In this document: in pieces, positions 32,129 through 39,708 of the stretch
Numbering within the stretch: position 1 is the stretch's first letter
How the letters are laid out: every line of letters begins with the position of its first letter
DNA from: UMGS1312 sp964631595
GTDB taxonomy: Bacteria > Bacillota > Clostridia > Oscillospirales > CAG-272
Assembly (NCBI GenBank): GCA_964631595.1
Contig: CAZVXL010000003.1
Location: forward strand, 1 to 64,000
Length of the DNA stretch: 64,000 nucleotides
Direction of reading: 5' to 3'
The notes under the pieces: model-generated
The model's database searches: none
The model's input: the letters and a program-made list of their open reading frames with translations, nothing else
Told to the model about the DNA's origin: nothing
Translations under genes and position numbers: made by a program

Positions 32129-34363
32129 TTATTTTATTGTTTTTATTTTACATACCAGTGTAGCCACTCCGTCAGATCTGGAAAGTTCAAACCGAGGAGC
32201 GCAACTTAATTCTTGGTTGATCGGAGCGATTGATTGTCCTCTTTCGGCATTTCTTACATCTGTAGATTTCATCCACTGCCCATCGTAGTTTATATACTTT
32301 GTTCCGGCCACTTTCATTTCATCGCAGGGTGAATCGATCCCTATCACAGCCACTCGTCTGCGATTAGATTTAGTGAAGTGATTATCCACAGCTCGCAAAT
32401 CAAATGTAACCGAGCATTGTTCACCGAAATCAACCGCAGAAGGACCATTGATCGTCAAGATTTTTCCTTTACGTGCGTATAAAACCTCAACAAACTCCGA
32501 ATCCAACTCGCCCGTCGATATTGACGTAAAACTGGCTGTATCCTTTACGATCATCTTAGGCAAGGATTTTTGGAGCATATAGAACAGCCAAATCAAGAAC
32601 AAAGCCAAGATCAAAAGTATCCACCAAAGATTTCTTATAAGCCAAGACAAAAACGCTCCATACTTTCCTATCTCAAACTCAACAGACACTTCCTGCGCCT
32701 TGACTTCATTGTCATATTCATCTACATAAGTGGCAGTTGCCGATAATTTGTATTTTCCTGTATTGGGCTCCGTATACTCTCCCGACTCATTTTGAGCTAT
32801 GTAAACATTATAAGCGGACTCACCTTGAATCGGCTCACATCGGTATTTCAAATCACCCGATGCTGTAATGGTCAAATCAATGCTTGCCAGCTGTTCTTCG
32901 GTCAAAGGCTGACCATCGATCAACAAAGAAATTTTTACAGGTTTCCATTCATCATGATCCTTCAATTTGTACCATGTTTGTTCCGCCGATACGCTTAGTT
33001 TGATATCAACCGATGACTTCTTGACATATAGACCTGTTAACCAATCAAATCTCGAATCATCTTTACTGGTGATCTTATATTTCTCGAGGTATTTGCCTTC
33101 AATATAAATGTCAACAGACTCATTTGGTTCAAAAGTTATTGTCGCTTCTTCGGGATATTCGGTATATCCGGAATCATTTGATTTCTTTACGTATGTTTTT
33201 AGCTCAACATCTTTTCCCATCAATTCATGAGAAGTCACATCTTCGCCTGTCGAAGCATCTACTATCTTGCTGGAGACCGTATATTCTCCGGACACAAAAT
33301 CATCCGAATTATCCACTATTTGACCGTCGCTGTTTACAAATGATATATCCACATCAACATTTGGCTCATAAAATATCTCGATCGTATCGGCGCCGCTATA
33401 TGATAATGTATACTCACCCTTTGGACAGCCGGAAAATGTCACTACCTGTCCGGCAAGTGAAGTATCAACTAAAGCTTGTGCATAGCCTGTTGCCTTAATG
33501 TTGCTGTATCTACGCTGCCCGCTATCTAATGAGATCGCGACCTCATTTCCGTTTGAATCTTTCAATGAAGTGATCTTTGCGTTTTCTCCCTGAGCAAATA
33601 CGATTACATTTTTCATTGATAGATCAAGATTTAATACCTCACCGTTCAAACGGTCACTCGGAAGGACAGAACGCTGAAAGATCAAATTGCAAATGTCTAT
33701 CAAATCATCTTTAAGGCTTACATCCGAGCTTTTCTTGGCAAAGAAATTATTTGCCTCATCAGCCTGCAACTCCATAGCCCCGTCAAATCCCAAATACTGA
33801 ATTTTAACGTCATCCGAAGCCAACCCCGATACTCTTGCTTGCAGATCGAAATTACTTCCTTGACCGCGGGCATCCTGATTAAAAGCACCGTCCGTCAGAA
33901 TTATCAACCATTTTTCATTCGCATTCGAAGACCCGCTGAGGTACTCGTACGCCTCAGTGATCGGAGCAAATGGTGTATTTGACGGATTTACAGTATAAAG
34001 GTTCGAGATTTTATCTATGTCGCTTTTACTTTTTATTTCTATAGGAGCGTAGCTTCCTCCGGAGCTGGGCTGAGAGCCGTCCGTAGTCACCTCCCACATA
34101 GGGTATACATAGAGCTTATCTTTATCATAATTAAGCATAGAGGCAAATATCTCCATTGCATACTTTGCCCTACACCAGCCATAGCTTTGATAGTACATAG
34201 ATCCGGAATTATCGAAAACCACAGCTATATCATAGCTTTTCTCAACCTTGGTCACATCTGCCGCACTTACCCTCAGCGGGATCGTGGCTAATGTCCCAAT
34301 CATTATTAACATCAGCAACAGCGATGAAAGAGCCCGATAAAAAGTCTTTGATTTTTTTCTCAT
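32129..34363 (-). CDS. vWA-domain surface protein with signal peptide and C-terminal membrane anchor
   Basis: A 744-residue protein. Residues 1-~34 form a signal peptide (MRKK start, hydrophobic core, cleavage after RVSA). The vWA domain covers ~40-240, with the complete MIDAS start VVFDNSGSMYY (Asp51, Ser53, Ser55) and LIILTDGAF. Beta-rich, Ig-like repeats fill ~250-560 (EYTVSSKIVDASTGEDV, GKYKLSATATYVDEY). A single transmembrane helix near 574-598 (WWILLILALFLIWLFYML) leaves a ~145-residue cytoplasmic tail. The exported vWA part could bind a ligand outside while the tail contacts the tubulin-like protein. It is the first gene of the island operon, with AGGAGGAACTA before ATG. Confidence 0.9.
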   Translation of the reverse strand: MRKKSKTFYRALSSLLLMLIMIGTLATIPLRVSAADVTKVEKSYDIAVVFDNSGSMYYQSYGWCRAKYAMEIFASMLNYDKDKLYVYPMWEVTTDGSQPSSGGSYAPIEIKSKSDIDKISNLYTVNPSNTPFAPITEAYEYLSGSSNANEKWLIILTDGAFNQDARGQGSNFDLQARVSGLASDDVKIQYLGFDGAMELQADEANNFFAKKSSDVSLKDDLIDICNLIFQRSVLPSDRLNGEVLNLDLSMKNVIVFAQGENAKITSLKDSNGNEVAISLDSGQRRYSNIKATGYAQALVDTSLAGQVVTFSGCPKGEYTLSYSGADTIEIFYEPNVDVDISFVNSDGQIVDNSDDFVSGEYTVSSKIVDASTGEDVTSHELMGKDVELKTYVKKSNDSGYTEYPEEATITFEPNESVDIYIEGKYLEKYKITSKDDSRFDWLTGLYVKKSSVDIKLSVSAEQTWYKLKDHDEWKPVKISLLIDGQPLTEEQLASIDLTITASGDLKYRCEPIQGESAYNVYIAQNESGEYTEPNTGKYKLSATATYVDEYDNEVKAQEVSVEFEIGKYGAFLSWLIRNLWWILLILALFLIWLFYMLQKSLPKMIVKDTASFTSISTGELDSEFVEVLYARKGKILTINGPSAVDFGEQCSVTFDLRAVDNHFTKSNRRRVAVIGIDSPCDEMKVAGTKYINYDGQWMKSTDVRNAERGQSIAPINQELSCAPRFELSRSDGVATLVCKIKTIK

Positions 34364-34647
34364 TAGTTCCTCCTGATAATGCCGTAAAGTTGCATGGTCT
34401 CATTTTTATAAATCGGATTCCCTTCAAAAACGAGAATCCTAAAAAAACAAAGTCGGAGTATCGGATGTTTACAGCTAATCCGTATTTTATATTCTTCAAC
34501 CGTAAGTTCGATCAATAGTTCAACCGACTCGAAAATATTACGCAAATATTAATTCATCCACATAGAATATATCCGGTATAGCAATGATTAGTTATTAATT
34601 ATAATTGGTATAAAAAACAAAAACAAATATTTCGACATTTTTCTTAC

Positions 34648-34676
34648 AGTATACATTAAAATTATATGTTTGTCAA
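34648..34676 (-). promoter_or_regulatory. Sigma-A promoter of the vWA/tubulin-like operon
   Basis: Minus strand TTGACA (34671-34676), 17-bp spacer, TATACT (34648-34653). The predicted leader of about 280 bases before the vWA start is long and contains a small GGATTC...GAATCC stem; no known riboswitch was recognised in it. Confidence 0.82.
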
Positions 34677-34820
34677 TATAATTAAGTCTTATAATTTAAT
34701 ATTTTATGTACGGATGAAGCAAATAAACTACACGGTATATCAATGTATAAATTAAAAAAATATTAACGAACCACTCTTGATCAATACAAGTAAAAGTCCT
34801 ATACATAGGAAACACAAAAA

Positions 34821-34855
34821 CGCATAAACTCCCGATAAAATCGGGAGTTTATGCG
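34821..34855. terminator. Long perfect hairpin between the island and tRNA-Val
   Basis: A 16-bp perfect stem, CGCATAAACTCCCGAT with its complement, and an AAA loop. On the minus strand it is followed by TTTTTG, so it can stop transcripts coming from the tRNA side before the island promoter. Confidence 0.65.
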
Positions 34856-35220
34856 TATACATTACACAGTATTTACGACCGAATACAGTGGCTTTTGAAA
34901 GCCGCTTCCCTTTCATGGCGGATCCATGGTGCTTTTATGTATCAGTCACAGCGGATCGTTATTTTACAGCTATCCGATATTTTGTTTATCCGGGCGGCTG
35001 TCATACACGCTTGGAATTTACTGAGTGCGGGTGTGTACACGATGCTTTAGTCGTCCATCTCGGCATTCTCTGCCGGAGCCTCAAGTCCTTTCCGGATCTC
35101 ATCGCAAAGCGATTTCATCCACCGAAGGTGGATTTCTTCCGCAAAGCCATCGTTTCCCCCGTTCGCAAACGCCGACGTATTTGCTTCGCAAATCCGTGCG
35201 GTTCTCATCTACTTATATTC

Positions 35221-35265
35221 CTTCAATAAACAAAACCACCCTATGGGTGGTTTTGTTTATTGAAG
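35221..35265. repeat. 21-bp perfect inverted repeat next to a tRNA 3'-end fragment
   Basis: Left arm 35221-35241 is complementary to right arm 35245-35265 over 21 bases, with a TAT loop. Its place beside the tRNA-like fragment mirrors the hairpin at 35389-35417 beside the intact tRNA, although the stem sequences differ. Confidence 0.75.
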
Positions 35266-35287
35266 GAGACAACCGGAATCTGAACCA
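35265..35287 (-). repeat. Decayed copy of the tRNA-Val 3' end
   Basis: The plus-strand text GGAGACAACCGGAATCTGAA plus CCA at 35265-35287 matches the T-arm and acceptor 3' part of tRNA-Val (35425-35446) with one substitution and one inserted base. The rest of the tRNA is absent. It may be an attachment-site remnant or the end of a degraded tandem tRNA gene. Confidence 0.65.
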
Positions 35288-35388
35288 CTTCCGCGGTGAG
35301 GTTTTTGCAAAATATTACCTATGCCTATCGCGGAAGATATCCTTTGCTTCGCAAAGGAGCCGGTTCGTTCGACTCAGCTTCGTCAAAC

Positions 35389-35417
35389 AACAAAGCCCGC
35401 CATAGGCGGGCTTTGTT
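35389..35417 (-). terminator. Terminator hairpin of tRNA-Val
   Basis: AACAAAGCCCGCC (35389-35401) pairs with GGCGGGCTTTGTT (35405-35417) over 13 bp with an ATA loop, four bases after the encoded CCA. The minus-strand continuation is only moderately T-rich. Confidence 0.75.
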
Positions 35418-35420
35418 ATT

Positions 35421-35497
35421 TGGTGGAGACAACTGGAATCGAACCAGTGACCTCTTGCATGTCAAGCAAGCACTCTAACCAGCTGAGCTATGCCTCC
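35421..35497 (-). tRNA. tRNA-Val (anticodon GAC), CCA encoded
   Basis: The cloverleaf can be folded by eye: acceptor GGAGGCA with TGTCTCC, D-arm GCTC...GAGT with AGCTGGTTA, anticodon stem CTTGC/GCAAG around loop TTGACAT (anticodon GAC), variable AGGTC, T-arm ACTGG-TTCGATT-CCAGT, discriminator A, then encoded CCA. It decodes GUC/GUU valine codons and is the natural ligand of the valS T-box in this window. Confidence 0.97.
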
Positions 35498-35502
35498 GTT
35501 TA

Positions 35503-35555
35503 CAGCGGATCTCTCCGCTGTTTATTATTTTACCATATTACAGATCAAATTGCAA
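35503..35555 (-). promoter_or_regulatory. Promoter and leader hairpin of tRNA-Val
   Basis: Minus strand TTGCAA (35550-35555), 17-bp spacer, TAAAAT (35527-35532). A small stem CAGCGGA/TCCGCTG at about 35503-35520 lies just 5' of the mature tRNA. Confidence 0.7.
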
Positions 35556-35569
35556 CAGTTTTTGCAAAT

Positions 35570-36766
35570 TTATCTGCCTAATTTATCCTTTTGCTTTTCG
35601 GGAATGCTCGGCGCATCGGTGCCAGTGAGAAATCTGTAAGCATCGTTATATCTCCTCGCCGCCGAGGGGTCGGGATCTCCCGACAGGCAGGCGCGAAGCA
35701 TCACATTCTTCGGCGTATCCTCGGGATCGGTAAATTCCACGGCATCCGCCCTGTATCCGGCGGCTCTCAGCCTGAGAAGTCTCAGAGCATCTGTTGCCGC
35801 AGAGCAGAGCTTTTGCTTCAAAACAGAGCTCTCGGCAATAAAATCAAGCTCACCGCAATCAAATAGCTCCGACAGCTCTCTGTGACAGCACGGTGTGGAC
35901 AACACCGTCAGCGCGCCGCTCCGTATCGCAAAATCAAGCACGATATCCGTTGCCGTATCGCAGGCATGAAGCGACACTACCATATGCGGCGGCTCGTCCA
36001 CAGAGAAATTAGAAATATCCTCACAGAAAAAGCTCATTCCGTCGAAGCCGCAAGCCTTCGCCGCGGCAGCCGTATCCTCAATGACGCTCTTTTTCAGATC
36101 GACGCATACCATTCTGCACTGCTTACCCAGCAGCTCCGTAACGGCATAGTACAGGGCAAAGCTGAGGTAGCTTTTTCCGCAGCACATATCCGCTACTCTG
36201 ATCTCGTCATCGGTTACCTTCCGAAGCTGATCGACGGCGTATTCGGCAAAACGATTTATCTGGCGGAATTTCGCGCGCCGCTTATCGTGGACTCTGCCGT
36301 TTTTATCCGATATTCCGAGGATCGCGAGAAACGGTGCATCCTCGGGGATCATATAATTCTTTTCTCTGTTATTCCCGCGGATCTCGGAGACGTTGCCCGC
36401 ATTCTTCACAAGCTCATCAAAGTTCCGAGGGCAAAGCAGGGCCTCCTTTCCCTTCTTCGACACCAGAAGTGATGCCGTGCCTCCCTCGACATACAGCTCG
36501 ATCCTTGCAAAGCCCAGCTCTGTCAGCTCAAGAAGCCTTGCGGCAACTCCGCCGTCTTCGACCGGAACATTCTCGTGGCGCAGTCTGCCCTCCGTAAGTC
36601 CGTATTCAAGCTGGAGCACGCGCGCTCCGCCGATGAGACGAAGCTCACCTCTGATCCTTCGTATCTCATTCTCCTTCGATCTCGGGGAGGAGAACGTAAT
36701 GCAACGGAGCGAGCCACAGGTCGCCGCTCTCTCCGCATATTCGGCAAGCAGTGCTTTATTCTCCAT
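35570..36766 (-). CDS. SAM-dependent methyltransferase (Methyltransf_32-like)
   Basis: A 398-residue protein with a class I SAM-methyltransferase fold in its C-terminal half: motif I IRVADMCCGKSYLSFALYYA (~185-204), CRMVCVDLKKSVIED (motif II region), and HMVVSLHACDTATDIVLD followed by LSTPCCHRELSEL. The conserved HACD and PCCH elements are typical of the Methyltransf_32 group, which acts on RNA or other unknown substrates. The N-terminal ~170 residues are less conserved and may bind the substrate. The gene overlaps the end of plsY by 11 bp; I chose ATG 36766, which has GAGG six bases upstream, over two in-frame ATGs further 5'. Downstream comes only the tRNA-Val region. Confidence 0.82.
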   Translation of the reverse strand: MENKALLAEYAERAATCGSLRCITFSSPRSKENEIRRIRGELRLIGGARVLQLEYGLTEGRLRHENVPVEDGGVAARLLELTELGFARIELYVEGGTASLLVSKKGKEALLCPRNFDELVKNAGNVSEIRGNNREKNYMIPEDAPFLAILGISDKNGRVHDKRRAKFRQINRFAEYAVDQLRKVTDDEIRVADMCCGKSYLSFALYYAVTELLGKQCRMVCVDLKKSVIEDTAAAAKACGFDGMSFFCEDISNFSVDEPPHMVVSLHACDTATDIVLDFAIRSGALTVLSTPCCHRELSELFDCGELDFIAESSVLKQKLCSAATDALRLLRLRAAGYRADAVEFTDPEDTPKNVMLRACLSGDPDPSAARRYNDAYRFLTGTDAPSIPEKQKDKLGR

Positions 36767-37487
36767 CTCCGTCCTCATCCTCATTCTTTTTTTTCTTAAA
36801 GGAGACCTTTGATTCCGTGCCGTTATATATCCTCTTAATATTGGCGCGGTGCAGATATATGCCGAGAGCCGCCATCATAAAGGCAGGCAGCACCACTATG
36901 CTCGGCATACGTCCCTCATTCATGCGGGACAGGAGCAGAGGGAAAAGGAAAAACACGGTGACCGAGCCGAGTGAGATAAACTTTGTCCACCAAACGATCA
37001 GAGCAAACACCGCAATGAGTATCAGAAAAAGGCGCCAATCAAGGATAAACACGGCTCCCGCACTGACAGCCACGCCCTTTCCGCCCTTAAATCCGTAAAA
37101 GCAGGGGAAAGCGTGTCCGAGCATACAGGCGAATGCGGCGGTATATCCGCCGATACCGCCGAGAACGCATATACCGAGGGCGGTCGCTATCGCCGCCTTG
37201 AGAAAATCTCCGATAAAGGTAAACAGCGCGGTCTTTGTGCCGTATGTACGGAGCATATTGGTGGCTCCGGCGTTTCCGCTTCCCTTTGTCCGTATATCCT
37301 CATGGTATTTACCGTTTGAAATAATGATGCCGAAATTCAGGCACCCGATAAAGTACGCCGCGACAGCGCACGCAAGCATGAGTGCAAGAAATACCGCATA
37401 ATATACAGCCGCATTGTCGGCAATGCTGCTTGTGTTGTAGAGAAATCTGCCCGCAAATCCGCTGTAAATTATCTCATAATAGGTCAT
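36756..37487 (-). CDS. plsY: Acyl-phosphate:glycerol-3-phosphate acyltransferase
   Basis: A 243-residue membrane enzyme that transfers an acyl group from acyl-phosphate to glycerol-3-phosphate, the first step of phospholipid synthesis. PlsY motifs are seen: YFIGCLNFGIIIS, then KGSGNAGATNMLRTYG (motif 1), the HAFPCFYGFKGGKGVA glycine-rich loop (motif 2), and a C-terminal helix. Five or more hydrophobic segments are present. The N-terminal ~35 residues extend beyond most PlsY proteins and the tail is unusually rich in Lys and Asp/Glu. It lies 35 bp after der and overlaps the methyltransferase gene. Confidence 0.93.
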   Translation of the reverse strand: MTYYEIIYSGFAGRFLYNTSSIADNAAVYYAVFLALMLACAVAAYFIGCLNFGIIISNGKYHEDIRTKGSGNAGATNMLRTYGTKTALFTFIGDFLKAAIATALGICVLGGIGGYTAAFACMLGHAFPCFYGFKGGKGVAVSAGAVFILDWRLFLILIAVFALIVWWTKFISLGSVTVFFLFPLLLSRMNEGRMPSIVVLPAFMMAALGIYLHRANIKRIYNGTESKVSFKKKKNEDEDGDGE

Positions 37488-37522
37488 ATTAGCAGAATAG
37501 CCCCCTTAAATTATAGGAATGA

Positions 37523-38857
37523 TCACTTTTCGCCGTCGTCGCCCTTCTGGCGGACGATGAGCCTTATCGGAGTACCTCTGAAGCCGAAGGTGGTCCTGAG
37601 GCAATTTTCCAGATACCGCTGGTACGAGAAATGGAACAGCTCGGCGCTGTTACAGAAGGTGACAAAGGTCGGCGGTGCAACGGCGGTCTGTGTCATATAG
37701 TAGATCTTCAGTCTGCGACCCTTATCCGACGGCGGCTGTACTCTTGCCACGGCATCGGCAAGCACGTCGTTGAGCATTCCCGTGGAAATACGCAGCAGCG
37801 ACTGCTGATGCACATAATTGATATGCTCGAAAAGCTTCGGCAAGCGCTGACCCGTTTTTGCCGATACAAAAAGTATCGGGGCATAGGTCATATATCCGAG
37901 TGCGTTGTACACATTTTTCGTAAAGCTGTTCACGGTGGAGTTATCCTTATCCACCAGATCCCACTTATTTACGACGATTATCGACGGCTTTCCCGCCTCA
38001 TGCGCTATTCCCGCTATCTTTTCATCCTGCTCCGTGATACCGACGGAGGCATCTATCATGATAACGCACACGTCGGCACGCTCGACAGCCATCTTCGCAC
38101 GAAGAACGCTGTACTTCTCGATTCTGTCCTCCACCCTGCTCTGCCGTCTGATTCCGGCAGTATCAATGAAGCAGTATTTTCCGAATTCGTTATCGCACAC
38201 CGTGTCGATGGCATCGCGCGTCGTTCCGGCGATATCGGAAACGATGAGCCTGTCATCACCGATTATCTTATTTATAATGGAGGATTTTCCGGCATTGGGC
38301 TTGCCGATCACTGCAACCTTCACGCGGTCGTCGTCCTCTTCATGCTCATCCGCCTCGGGCAGTGCGTCTATCACCGCATCAAGCACATCTCCCGAGCCGC
38401 TTCCGTGAAGTGCCGACAGCGCTATCGGATCCGTCTTGAAGCCCAGCTCGTAAAACTCGTAAAACTCGGGTGCCACCGTACCTATCCTGTCGGATTTGTT
38501 TATGCACGGGATAACGGGCTTTCCGCTCTTTTTGAGCATTACGGCAATATCAAGATCATCCGCGACAAGCCCCGCGCGTATATCGCACATAAACAGGATA
38601 ACGTCTGCTGTATCTATTGCGATCTGCGCCTGTGCCCTCATCTTCTTCAAAATGAGATCGTCTGTCTTGGGCTCTATTCCGCCGGTATCTATCACGGCGA
38701 AATGTCTGCCGCGCCACTCGGTCTCTCCGTATATTCTGTCCCTCGTTATTCCGGGGGTATCCTCAACTATAGCGCGTCTCTCACCGACAAGCTTATTGAA
38801 AAGCGTCGATTTACCCACGTTGGGGCGACCCACTATGGCAATTACCTGCTTTGACAT
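37523..38857 (-). CDS. der: Ribosome-assembly GTPase Der (EngA)
   Basis: A 444-residue protein with the double-GTPase layout unique to Der: first P-loop GRPNVGKST (~9-17) with DTPGITRD and NKSD, second P-loop GKPNAGKSS (~175) with DIAGTTRD and NKWD, then the C-terminal KH-like domain ending in FGFRGTPIRLIVRQK. It binds the 50S subunit and helps its maturation. ATG 38857 is preceded by GAGAGG at proper distance; a TTG fifteen bases upstream overlaps that RBS and was not used. It is in a minus-strand cluster after the lipoprotein gene (11 bp). Confidence 0.97.
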   Translation of the reverse strand: MSKQVIAIVGRPNVGKSTLFNKLVGERRAIVEDTPGITRDRIYGETEWRGRHFAVIDTGGIEPKTDDLILKKMRAQAQIAIDTADVILFMCDIRAGLVADDLDIAVMLKKSGKPVIPCINKSDRIGTVAPEFYEFYELGFKTDPIALSALHGSGSGDVLDAVIDALPEADEHEEDDDRVKVAVIGKPNAGKSSIINKIIGDDRLIVSDIAGTTRDAIDTVCDNEFGKYCFIDTAGIRRQSRVEDRIEKYSVLRAKMAVERADVCVIMIDASVGITEQDEKIAGIAHEAGKPSIIVVNKWDLVDKDNSTVNSFTKNVYNALGYMTYAPILFVSAKTGQRLPKLFEHINYVHQQSLLRISTGMLNDVLADAVARVQPPSDKGRRLKIYYMTQTAVAPPTFVTFCNSAELFHFSYQRYLENCLRTTFGFRGTPIRLIVRQKGDDGEK

Positions 38858-38868
38858 TTTTATACCTC

Positions 38869-39696
38869 TCAATCACCTGCCGCCAAAAGTCTTGCGGCAT
38901 CGTTTATCATATTCCCCGCCTCGGAAAGAGGAAGCTCAAAGCCGGCATAGCCGCCGAGCACATTCGGAAGCTCCGCCAGCACACCGAGGCAGTCCTCTGT
39001 AAAGTAGATGCTCGGGAATATCCCGTAATCCCTTCTCCAGCCTCCGGTCATATCCTCGGCTGTGATCTCACCGAGCACTCCCGGAGTACCGAGCCTCTGC
39101 ACAAACCGTCCGTCGGCTATCGCGGGGCCGATAGCCTCAAGCTCATCTATCAGCTCATCCGAGGCGTAAATTCTGCCGGTTCTCGGATCCGCATTGACCG
39201 AATACGCAAAGCCGCTCTCGTTTGCGGAGACAGTGTTTATTATATGCCCCGTCAGCACCGCGGAAACAAGTGTGGCGGACTCATGGGTTATAAGGCAAGC
39301 CGTTATCTCATACACCGAGTTCTCATCGGAGACCGCTCCGCTGTCGGACAGCTTATTTACGGCATAGCTGTGCATACTGATATCAAACAGCTCATGCTCG
39401 CCGTCGCCGTAGCGCGGATACATGAGCGTGACCGAGCATTCTCCTCGAACAAAGCTCTCCGTATACGGTGAGAGATGAGAGCCGTTTTCCGACGGCTCGG
39501 CTTCCGTCTGCCGTACCGTCTCACTCTCGGACACGGGAGATGTCGACGTATCGGCAAGAGTGATCCCCGAGGTCTTCTCATTGCTCTTTTCCGTCGATGC
39601 TCCGTCGGAGCGGCTCTTTCGTGAGCATCCTACAGCACCCGTCAGGGCAAGCGCCAAAACAACAAACGCCGCCGTCGCTTTTACATATGATCTCAT
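38869..39696 (-). CDS. Lipoprotein with DUF3298/RsiV-like domain
   Basis: A 275-residue predicted lipoprotein. The signal sequence ends in TGAVGC (Cys24 as lipid anchor) and a Ser/Thr/Glu-rich linker follows to ~70. The folded part (~80-275) resembles the DUF3298 module of RsiV/PdaC proteins: AYSVNADPRTGRIYASDEL, GIFPSIYFTEDCLGVL, LGGYAGFELPLSEA. In RsiV this module binds lysozyme; here only the fold resemblance is claimed. It sits between the DUF512 gene and der, 11-12 bp from each, so all three are likely on one transcript. Confidence 0.72.
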   Translation of the reverse strand: MRSYVKATAAFVVLALALTGAVGCSRKSRSDGASTEKSNEKTSGITLADTSTSPVSESETVRQTEAEPSENGSHLSPYTESFVRGECSVTLMYPRYGDGEHELFDISMHSYAVNKLSDSGAVSDENSVYEITACLITHESATLVSAVLTGHIINTVSANESGFAYSVNADPRTGRIYASDELIDELEAIGPAIADGRFVQRLGTPGVLGEITAEDMTGGWRRDYGIFPSIYFTEDCLGVLAELPNVLGGYAGFELPLSEAGNMINDAARLLAAGD

Positions 39697-39708
39697 ACCT
39701 TTCTCCTT

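Larger units (their letters stand above)
12932..34676 (-). other. AT-rich accessory island encoding a TIR / tubulin-like / vWA / RyR gene set
   Basis: Ten minus-strand reading frames, nine intact genes and one fragment, in two tight operons. Base composition and codon choice change visibly to A/T-rich compared with the G/C-richer flanks, which suggests horizontal acquisition. Three TIR proteins, a PrsW protease, a RyR/TrkA-N membrane protein, a tubulin-like GTPase, a vWA protein and two large membrane proteins are present. No integrase or transposase was found inside. One side lies near a tRNA-Val gene with a decayed second copy of its 3' end (35265-35287). The exact ends are not defined. Confidence 0.72.
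34677..35420. other. Intergenic zone with long hairpins and a decayed tRNA 3' end
   Basis: About 740 bases without a convincing gene. It contains perfect long-stem hairpins (34821-34855, 35221-35265, 35389-35417), several small ones such as CCACCGAAGGTGG near 35117 and CCTTTGCTTCGCAAAGG at 35341, and a tRNA 3'-end-like fragment. Short frames here (for example 34888-35229) have no RBS or recognisable product. Confidence 0.6.

Noticed and set aside
34363..34545. 60-aa frame just upstream of the vWA gene
   Set aside because: It lies in the operon leader, has no good RBS and no known product. A leader peptide cannot be excluded, but there is no support.
34888..35581. Short plus-strand frames around the tRNA-Val region
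   Set aside because: They read through hairpins and the antisense tRNA; such frames often give spurious proteins. No RBS or domain.
37631..38854. 407-aa plus-strand frame opposite der
   Set aside because: Antisense shadow of the double GTPase Der; no motif and no RBS.
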